From JAEUNJ01 sp052035955 (GTDB lineage Bacteria > Pseudomonadota > Gammaproteobacteria > Burkholderiales > Rhodocyclaceae), in contig JBPOHD010000107.1 in the NCBI GenBank assembly GCA_052035955.1, positions 1-21,032 on the forward strand: a stretch of DNA of 21,032 bases. Direction: 5' to 3'. Shown here piece after piece: positions 7,409-13,392 of this stretch. The stretch's first letter is position 1; each line of letters starts with the position of its first letter. Below the pieces are notes generated by a model that saw only the letters and a program-made list of their open reading frames with translations, ran no database searches and had not been told where the DNA came from. The position numbers were made by a program, and so were the translations under genes.

Positions 7409-7603
7409 CTACCGGAGGGCTGCGGCCAGCAGGACCAGGACGGCGAGGGCGGCCAGGCCGGCGAAGGCCCAGGACAGCCGAGACGCCCATCGGCCCTCGG
7501 CCCGCCGGCGGGCCTCGTCCGCCGCCACCATGGTCCGCAGGCGGCGCAGGGTGGCGATGCCGACCAGGCGGCGCACGGCCTGGCGCTGCTCTTCGTCATT
7601 CAT
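7409..7603 (-). CDS. Small single-pass membrane protein, unknown function
   Basis: I do not recognise this 64-residue product. Residues 1-42 are highly charged with many Arg (RRLVGIATLRRLRTMVAADE), then a hydrophobic segment at ~43-62 ends two residues before the C-terminus. It is probably a tail-anchored or single-span inner-membrane protein with the Arg-rich part in the cytosol. The ATG at 7603 overlaps the apbE stop by 4 bases (ATGA), which is the main evidence that it is real and co-translated with apbE. It might help ApbE or a membrane flavoprotein; that is a guess from position only. Confidence 0.65.
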   Translation of the reverse strand: MNDEEQRQAVRRLVGIATLRRLRTMVAADEARRRAEGRWASRLSWAFAGLAALAVLVLLAAALR

Positions 7604-8664
7604 GGCAGGACCTCCGCCCTGAGGTCGGGCGGGTCGAACTTCAGCCGTGCCGCGAAGCCCGCGGTCACCTGGATGCGGCCGTCCGCCGCGACCCGGAGGA
7701 CGTCGGACACCCCGGTCACCCTGGCCAGCCTGGGCCAGTCGTCGCCGGCGATGAACAGGGGCTTGCTGGCCACGTCGGAACGCATTCCGGCGGCGGGACC
7801 CGGCGGAATCAGGACGCTGACGGCCTGGGTGCCGGTGGCCGGGACGCCGCTGCGGGGGTCGATCAGGTGGCAGTAGCGCCGGCCGTCGATTTCGAAGTAG
7901 CGCTGGTAATCGCCGGAGGTGCCGATCGCCTCGCCGTCGCGCAGTTCCAGGGTGGCCATCGGTGACGGCGACCGCGGGTGCTGGATGCCGACCCGCCATG
8001 GCGTTCCTCCCTTGCTGCCGAGGGCCATCACGTTGCCGCCGATATTGACCAGGGCATTGGCGTGGCCGGCCCGGCGCAGGATCGCCGCCGCCCGGTCCAG
8101 GGCGACGCCCTTGAGGTAGCCTCCGAAGTCGAGGGCGACGGCGCGGCTGCCGGCCGAAACGGTCCTCCCCTCGATCCGCAGGCGGGCGATGCCCGGTCCG
8201 GCCCGCCGCAGCTCGGCCAGGCGGGCCGGGTCGGGGAGAACGGGCTTGAATTCCTCGTCATGGAAACCCCAGAGCTGGACCAGCCGGCCGATGCCGGGAT
8301 CGAACAGATGTTCGGACCGGGCGGCGAGGGCCTGGGCCTCGCGCAGGAAGCCGGCCATTTCCTCGCCGACCTCCAGGCTGCGTCCCTCCGCCAGGGCCTC
8401 GTTGAGGGTGGTCAGCTCGGACGGCTGCCAGGCATGGTAGGTCCGGTGGAGGTAGTCGAAATCTCGCAGCACCTCGGCCACCGCCCGACGGGCCGCCGCC
8501 GGATCGGCACCCCAGACGAGCACCTCGACCCGGGTGCCGAAGACGTAGGACTCCTGGCCGTAGGGCGCCTCCCGGCCGCAGCCGGCGAGCAGCAGGGCGG
8601 CGGCGACCAGGCCCAGCAGCCCGCGAATCCCGCGGGCCGACCGGCCCGCCCCCCTCGCCCCCAT
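7600..8664 (-). CDS. apbE: ApbE-family FAD:protein FMN transferase, lipoprotein
   Basis: The product has 354 residues, family length. A lipoprotein signal (GLLGLVAAALLLAGC, lipidated Cys29) sends it to the periplasmic side. ApbE proteins move FMN from FAD onto Thr residues of redox proteins such as NqrB/C or RnfD/G. Family motifs are the early YVFGTRVEV, DFGGYLKG (179-186, flavin site), VNIGGNV and HLIDPRSG. The usual Mg-site segment D-x-x-S-T is D297-VAS-K301-P here, so the metal-ligand Thr is replaced by Lys. The ATG at 8664 shares one base with the gshB stop (TGATG). No obvious FMN-acceptor gene lies in the window. Family call is firm; catalytic competence is not certain. Confidence 0.9.
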   Translation of the reverse strand: MGARGAGRSARGIRGLLGLVAAALLLAGCGREAPYGQESYVFGTRVEVLVWGADPAAARRAVAEVLRDFDYLHRTYHAWQPSELTTLNEALAEGRSLEVGEEMAGFLREAQALAARSEHLFDPGIGRLVQLWGFHDEEFKPVLPDPARLAELRRAGPGIARLRIEGRTVSAGSRAVALDFGGYLKGVALDRAAAILRRAGHANALVNIGGNVMALGSKGGTPWRVGIQHPRSPSPMATLELRDGEAIGTSGDYQRYFEIDGRRYCHLIDPRSGVPATGTQAVSVLIPPGPAAGMRSDVASKPLFIAGDDWPRLARVTGVSDVLRVAADGRIQVTAGFAARLKFDPPDLRAEVLP

Positions 8665-9605
8665 CAGCTGCAAGCCGCCTCCAGGGCATCCACGAAGCGG
8701 CCGGCCACGTCGAACCCCGACTGCTGGCTGATCTCGACGAAGCAGGTGGGGCTGGTGACGTTGATCTCCGTCAGCCGGTCGCCGATCACGTCCAGCCCGA
8801 CCAGCAGCAGCCCGCGCGCCCAGAGGACTGGGCCGCGGGACTCGGCGATCGCCCGGTCGGCGGCGGTCAGCGGCCGGGCGACGCCGGTGCCGCCGGCGGC
8901 CAGGTTGCCGCGGCTCTCGCCGGCCTTGGGAATGCGGGCCAGGCACCAGGGCACCGGCTCACCGGCGATGAGCAGGATGCGCTTGTCGCCGTCGGCGATG
9001 GCGGGCAGGTACTGCTGGGCCATGATGGTCCGGCTGCCGTGGCGGGTGAGGGTCTCGACGATGACGTTGCGGTTGGGATCCCCGGACCCCACCCGGAACA
9101 CGGAGGCGCCGCCCATGCCGTCCAGGGGCTTCAGCACCGCATCGCCCATCTCGTCGATGAAGGCATGCAGCCTGGCCTCGTCGCGGGCGATCAGGGTGGG
9201 CGCCGTGAATTGCGTGAACTCGGCGATGGCGACCTTCTCGGAATGGTCGCGGATCGCCCGCGGGCGGTTGAAAATCCGTGCCCCCTCGGCCTCGGCCCGC
9301 TCCAGCAGCCAGGTGGCGGTGACGTATTCCATGTCGAAAGGCGGGTCCTGGCGCATCAGCACGGCGTCGAACTCGCGCAGGGCGAAGTCCCGGGACTCGG
9401 GCGCCGCGAACCAGGGCTCGTCGTCCGCGGCCGGTTCCACCCGGACCGCCTCGGCGGTCACCGATCCACCGCGCCAGGCGAGGCGCTCCCGTTGCACGGT
9501 CCAGACCTCGTGGCCCCGCCGGGCGGCCTCCCGCATCATGGCGACGCTGGAATCCTTGTAGGCCTTCAGGCCCTCCAGCGGATCGAGGATGAAGGCGAAC
9601 CTCAC
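8664..9605 (-). CDS. gshB: Glutathione synthetase
   Basis: This 313-residue ATP-grasp enzyme joins gamma-glutamylcysteine and glycine, the second step of glutathione synthesis. It has RFAFILDPLEGLKAYKDSS at the N-terminus, MRQDPPFDMEY, the ATP-grasp loop LKPLDGMGG (158-166) and INVTSPT (281-287) near the glutathione/metal site, all typical of proteobacterial GshB. The start is the GTG at 9605, with AAAGGAG 9 bases upstream; it overlaps the gshA stop (GTGA). Both steps of the pathway are therefore translationally coupled. Confidence 0.97.
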   Translation of the reverse strand: MRFAFILDPLEGLKAYKDSSVAMMREAARRGHEVWTVQRERLAWRGGSVTAEAVRVEPAADDEPWFAAPESRDFALREFDAVLMRQDPPFDMEYVTATWLLERAEAEGARIFNRPRAIRDHSEKVAIAEFTQFTAPTLIARDEARLHAFIDEMGDAVLKPLDGMGGASVFRVGSGDPNRNVIVETLTRHGSRTIMAQQYLPAIADGDKRILLIAGEPVPWCLARIPKAGESRGNLAAGGTGVARPLTAADRAIAESRGPVLWARGLLLVGLDVIGDRLTEINVTSPTCFVEISQQSGFDVAGRFVDALEAACS

Positions 9606-10900
9606 GTCCCTGCGCTCCTTTCCAGTTCCAGGGAGGCTGCGGCGAGCGCCAGTCGGGCGACGACCCCATAGGCGTAGAAGCGGTTGGGCGGCGCGTCCGG
9701 AGCCTGGCCGGCATCCGGCAGCGAGCAGGTGCCCTCGAAGTCCAGGGCCTTGAAGTGCATCCCGGGGGCGTTGAGGTTCTCGTCGATGCCGCGGCCGGTG
9801 TTGACCCGGTAGAAGCCGCCGACCACGTAGCGGTCGATCATGTAGACCACCGGCTCGGCGGTCCCCTCGTCGACGGTCTCGAAGGTGGGCACGCCCTCCT
9901 GGATGATCACCTCGGTGACCGGCATGCCCTCCTTGACCACGGCCATCTTGTTGCGCTGGCGGCGGTTGAGGCCCTTGACCTCGGAGGCGTCACGCACGGT
10001 CATGATGCCCATGCCATAGGTGCCGGCATCGGCCTTGACGATCACGAAGGGCGGGCTGTCGATGCCGTACTCCTTGTACTTGGCGCGGATGCGGTAAAGC
10101 AGGGTATCGACATTGGCCGCCAGGCATTCCTCGCCGGAACGCTCCTGGAAATTGACCTGCCCGCAGTACTCGTACTCGGGGTTGATCAGCCAGGGATCGA
10201 TCTCCATCGCCTCGGCGAAGCCATGGGCAACCTCCTGGTAGGCGGCGAAGTGCCGGGTCTTGCGGCGCATATGCCATCCGGCATGGATGGGAGGGATCAC
10301 GAACTGCTCGTTCAGGTCGCGCAGCAGTTCCGGGACACCGGCCGAAAGATCGTTGTTGAGCAGGACGGCGCAGGGGTCGAAGCCTTCCAGGCCCAGCCGC
10401 CCGCCCTCCGCTCCCAGGCGCCTGAGGGGCTCCAGGACGAGCTTCTGGCCGTCGGGAAGGTCCAGGGTGGTGGGCGCCGTGATCTCCGGCAGCAGGGAGC
10501 CGATGCGGACGTTGAGGCCCGTGTGGTGCAGGATGGCGGCGAGTCGCGCCACGTTCATCAGGTAGAACTGGTTCCGTGTGTGGTTCTCCGGCACCAGCAG
10601 CAGGTTCCTGGCCTCGGGACAGATCTTCTCGATGGCCGACATGGCTGCCTGCACGCAGAGGGGCAGGAACACGGGGTTCAGATTGTTGAAGCCCCCGGGA
10701 AAGAGGTTGGTGTCCACCGGCGCCAGCTTGAAGCCGGCGTTGCGCAGGTCGACCGAGCAGTAGAAGGGCGGCGTGTGCTCGAGCCAGTGGGCGCGCATCC
10801 ACTGCTCGATGCGCGTGTCGTTGGCCAGGAAGCGGCGCTCCAGGTCGAGCAATGGCCCGGTGAGGGCCGTGGTCAGGTGAGGTACCATCGTCTTTGTCAT
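9602..10900 (-). CDS. gshA: Glutamate-cysteine ligase, proteobacterial GshA (ferrooxidans) type
   Basis: The product has 432 residues and matches the GshA family found in Acidithiobacillus and many betaproteobacteria, distinct from E. coli GshA. Conserved stretches include PPFYCSVDLRNAGFKLAPVD, NLFPGGFNNLNP, a glycine-rich VIVKADAGTYGMGIMTV near residue 290, and VGGFYRVNTG. It makes gamma-glutamylcysteine, the first and usually limiting step of glutathione synthesis. The ATG at 10900 is preceded by a 7-base-pair GC hairpin instead of a Shine-Dalgarno. A second in-frame ATG four codons later (10888) is a possible alternative. Upstream, the methyltransferase gene ends 41 bases away. Confidence 0.94.
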   Translation of the reverse strand: MTKTMVPHLTTALTGPLLDLERRFLANDTRIEQWMRAHWLEHTPPFYCSVDLRNAGFKLAPVDTNLFPGGFNNLNPVFLPLCVQAAMSAIEKICPEARNLLLVPENHTRNQFYLMNVARLAAILHHTGLNVRIGSLLPEITAPTTLDLPDGQKLVLEPLRRLGAEGGRLGLEGFDPCAVLLNNDLSAGVPELLRDLNEQFVIPPIHAGWHMRRKTRHFAAYQEVAHGFAEAMEIDPWLINPEYEYCGQVNFQERSGEECLAANVDTLLYRIRAKYKEYGIDSPPFVIVKADAGTYGMGIMTVRDASEVKGLNRRQRNKMAVVKEGMPVTEVIIQEGVPTFETVDEGTAEPVVYMIDRYVVGGFYRVNTGRGIDENLNAPGMHFKALDFEGTCSLPDAGQAPDAPPNRFYAYGVVARLALAAASLELERSAGT

Positions 10901-10903
10901 GAA

Positions 10904-10922
10904 GCCGGGGCTGTTCCCCGGC
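10904..10922 (-). promoter_or_regulatory. GC hairpin directly before gshA
   Basis: GCCGGGG-AACAG-CCCCGGC on the minus strand is a perfect 7-base-pair stem with a 5-base loop, ending 3 bases before the gshA ATG. It occupies the position where the ribosome binding site would be. No T-run follows, so it is not a clear terminator. It may reduce gshA translation or mark use of the second ATG. Confidence 0.4.
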
Positions 10923-10941
10923 CGATGTTACACCAGCCCGA

Positions 10942-12120
10942 TCACCCCACCGAGTAGGCGGCGAACTCCTCCGGCAGCAGCACCTTCTCCAGGCTGCGCT
11001 GCGAGAACAGGAAGCGGCCGTCGCAGACGAAGCCCAGTTCGGACCAATCCACGTCGTTGAGCAATCCCGCCAGTCGTTCCATCTCGGCCGGCGTGATGTC
11101 TCGCCGGTGGGGGAAGAGGGCCAGCACCGAGCCGTCGTAGTCTCGGCAGGCGTGGATGAAAAAGGGGCGCGGCTGGCGGGTCTTCTGGTTCACGTAGATC
11201 CGGGGTGCCTCGGAGACATGATGGCGGCGACCCCATTTCCACCAGTTGTATTCGTCGAAGCGCGCCACCCGGCGGGCCAGGAGCCGATCCTTGAACTGCT
11301 CCAGGTAGGCAATGGGCAGGGCATCGTCGAGATGGATCATGCGCCGCAGTTCGCCCGTGGTGGCCGTCCGCGAACAGACGAAATCCGCATTGCCCAGTTC
11401 GGGGTTGGAAAAGACGGCGTCGGCGCCCGACACGGCCCCCACCCTGACCGAAAACACGGCGTCCAGGGGCACGCTGTAGATGCCACGGGTGAACATGAGC
11501 TGGCCGCCGGCCAGCACCATGCGCCGGCCGTCGCGCAGGCGGTGTCCCATCTCCCCCTTCTCGTAGCGCCAGATGGCGCAGTTCGGCACCACGTCGTCGA
11601 ACACCCGGGCATCCCCGAGATCCTCGAAGTCGGTGATGGTGCCTTGCTCGAACAGCCAGGTATTGAGCCGGGCGGCGCCAGTGGCCTTGAGGAAATCCCG
11701 GGGCGTGATGAACACCAGTTCGCCGCCGGCCTTCAGGTGGCGCACGGACTTCTCGATGAAGTGCAGGTAAAGGTTGGCATGCCCGTCCAGAAGCTGCGAC
11801 GAGAGCCGCAGCCGGGTCTGCGGCGGAATGTCGCGGGCCTTCACGTAGGGCGGATTGCCGATCACCGTGTCGAAGCGCTCGGCCGCCGGATAAGCGAAGA
11901 AATCCTCGTTCAGGGCACCCGGCGGACAGTGGGTCGCGTCCAGTTCGACGGCCACCACGTCGCGGAACCTTTCCCGAAGGCGGGAAAGGAAGGCACCGTC
12001 GCCGCAGGCCGGTTCGAGTACCCGCCCACGGCCACGGACCAGCGCAAGCAGGCGCTCGACCACCGGGGCAGGCGTGAAGACCTGTCCCAGTCCTTCGATG
12101 TCGCGGCGGGGGACGTTCAT
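10942..12120 (-). CDS. N6-adenine DNA methyltransferase, apparently without a partner nuclease
   Basis: The product has 392 residues. Motif X-like GQVFTP lies at 12-17, SAM motif I VLEPACGDGAFL at 34-45, and catalytic motif IV NPPY at 89-92, the signature of N6-adenine methylation. The order X-I-IV followed by a C-terminal recognition region fits gamma-class enzymes related to TaqI/Eco57I-type methylases. The C-terminal half (VNQKTRQPRPFF, GRFLFSQRSLEKVLLP) resembles a target-recognition domain. No restriction endonuclease or specificity subunit is adjacent, so it may be an orphan regulatory methylase or a protective remnant. It seems to be the first gene of the run leading into gshA. The Shine-Dalgarno before the ATG at 12120 is poor. 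Confidence 0.85.
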   Translation of the reverse strand: MNVPRRDIEGLGQVFTPAPVVERLLALVRGRGRVLEPACGDGAFLSRLRERFRDVVAVELDATHCPPGALNEDFFAYPAAERFDTVIGNPPYVKARDIPPQTRLRLSSQLLDGHANLYLHFIEKSVRHLKAGGELVFITPRDFLKATGAARLNTWLFEQGTITDFEDLGDARVFDDVVPNCAIWRYEKGEMGHRLRDGRRMVLAGGQLMFTRGIYSVPLDAVFSVRVGAVSGADAVFSNPELGNADFVCSRTATTGELRRMIHLDDALPIAYLEQFKDRLLARRVARFDEYNWWKWGRRHHVSEAPRIYVNQKTRQPRPFFIHACRDYDGSVLALFPHRRDITPAEMERLAGLLNDVDWSELGFVCDGRFLFSQRSLEKVLLPEEFAAYSVG

Positions 12121-12154
12121 GGCGTGGGCGTCTGCAACGGGCTCGGGGCGCCGA

Positions 12155-12183
12155 ACTATGGCCGTCGCCGTCGGCGCCGTCAA
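12155..12183 (-). promoter_or_regulatory. Candidate promoter for the methyltransferase-gsh-pts run
   Basis: On the minus strand TTGACG (12183-12178), a 17-base spacer and CATAGT (12160-12155) give 5/6 and 4/6 matches to sigma70 boxes. The predicted start is ~28 bases before the methyltransferase ATG. Confidence 0.5.
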
Positions 12184-12297
12184 GGGGCCAACCGCTAAAG
12201 GAGAGGGCCCGCGGTGCCGTTGAAGCATGGTTCCGAAGCCTGGCACAGGGATGGGCCGTCTATTACCAAAGGAGAATGCTCCGGCGACATAAAGCGC

Positions 12298-12326
12298 TTG
12301 AATCGGGCAACTTACCCCGGTATCTT
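12298..12326 (+). promoter_or_regulatory. Candidate promoter for the cytochrome peroxidase operon
   Basis: TTGAAT (12298-12303), 17 bases, then TATCTT (12321-12326) resemble sigma70 boxes. The start would lie only ~13 bases before the ATG at 12346, leaving no room for a strong Shine-Dalgarno. If the upstream GTG at 12214 is the true start, this promoter is false. Confidence 0.4.
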
Positions 12327-12345
12327 GCTGACGTCCGGCGCCACC

Positions 12346-13392
12346 ATGACCCTTACGCCCCCCCAACGAAAGCTCGCCGCCGCCGTCGTCCTGGCCGTCG
12401 GCGCGGCATTGTTGTTGGCATTTCTGGCCGGCGGCCCGCGGCCGATGCCCGAGCGGGACGGCGGCGGCCGGGCCGCGGCTCCCGCGGCCGCGACCACCCC
12501 GGGCCCCGTGGCCATCCTCCTCCGCCCGGCCGGACTGGATCCGGCGAAGGTGTTCCTGGGCCGCCGCCTGTTCCATGACAAGAGGCTTTCCGGCGACGAT
12601 ACGGTGTCCTGCGCCAGTTGTCACGACCTCGCCAGGGGAGGCATGGACGGCCGTCCCCAGGCCGTGGGCGTCCGGGGCCTGAGGGGGGACATGAACACCC
12701 CCACCGTGCTCAACAGCGGCTTCAGCTTCCGGCAGTTCTGGGACGGACGGGCCGCCGACCTCGAGGAACAGGCGGCCGGCCCCGTACACAACCCGATCGA
12801 GATGGATTCGAACTGGCGCCAGGTCCTGGGCAAGCTCGCCGGGGACGCGGATTACAGGCACGCCTTCGACAAGATCTACGGCCGCATGGACGGCGCCGCC
12901 ATCCAGGATGCCATCGCCACCTACGAACGCAGCCTGGTGACGGTGGATTCGCCCTTCGACCGCCACCTCGCCGGCGACGCCACCGCCCTGAGCCCGGAGG
13001 CGGCGGAGGGATGGCGGCTGTTCCGCGAGCTCGGCTGCATCTCCTGCCACCAGGGCGTGAATCTCGGCGGGAACATGTACGCCGGGTTGGGCGTGATGGG
13101 GGATTTCTTCCGCGAACGGGGGCGCCCGGTCGGCAAGGCGGACCTGGGGCGATTCAACGTCACGGGCCGGGAGGAAGACCGGCACGTCTTCAAGGTGCCC
13201 AGTCTGCGCAACGTGGCCCGGACCGCCCCCTACTTCCACGACGGTTCCGTCGCCACCCTGGACGAGGCGATCGAACTGATGGCCCGCTACCAGCTCGGCG
13301 TGGCCCTGGACCGGCGACGGCACGGACAGCTCCTGGCCTTCCTCAAGTCGCTCAGCGGCGACCTGCCCGCCGACGCCCTGGAGCAACGATGA
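12346..13392 (+). CDS. Di-heme cytochrome c peroxidase / MauG-family protein
   Basis: From the ATG at 12346 the product has 348 residues. It has an N-terminal membrane anchor or signal (~10-29), a low-complexity linker, and two c-type heme sites, CASCH at 89-93 and CISCH at 231-235. GRRLFHDKRLS, NTPTVLNSGF, FWDGRAADLEEQA and RTAPYFHDGS are signatures of bacterial di-heme peroxidases, which reduce hydrogen peroxide in the periplasm with electrons from small cytochromes. The lack of a cleavage motif after the hydrophobic stretch suggests it stays anchored. An upstream in-frame GTG at 12214 has a better Shine-Dalgarno (AAAGGAG, 10 bases away) and would add 44 polar residues before the anchor; I prefer the shorter form because it gives a normal signal sequence. 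Its stop overlaps the next gene by 4 bases. Confidence 0.9.
   Translation: MTLTPPQRKLAAAVVLAVGAALLLAFLAGGPRPMPERDGGGRAAAPAAATTPGPVAILLRPAGLDPAKVFLGRRLFHDKRLSGDDTVSCASCHDLARGGMDGRPQAVGVRGLRGDMNTPTVLNSGFSFRQFWDGRAADLEEQAAGPVHNPIEMDSNWRQVLGKLAGDADYRHAFDKIYGRMDGAAIQDAIATYERSLVTVDSPFDRHLAGDATALSPEAAEGWRLFRELGCISCHQGVNLGGNMYAGLGVMGDFFRERGRPVGKADLGRFNVTGREEDRHVFKVPSLRNVARTAPYFHDGSVATLDEAIELMARYQLGVALDRRRHGQLLAFLKSLSGDLPADALEQR

Noticed and set aside
12251..12270. Possible sigma54 promoter (TGGCAC)
   Set aside because: The -24 half resembles consensus but no TGC element occurs at the right spacing.
12276..12578. 100-codon frame with a good Shine-Dalgarno (AAAGGAG) before the peroxidase
   Set aside because: Despite AAAGGAG just before its ATG, the product becomes Arg/Gly/Pro-rich shadow inside the peroxidase gene; a short leader peptide cannot be excluded but nothing supports it.
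12618..13388. Upstream extension of the GGDEF-EAL frame to 12618
   Set aside because: This part lies over the peroxidase gene and reads as Arg/Gly/Pro-rich shadow; the ATG at 13389 has a Shine-Dalgarno and starts a TM helix.
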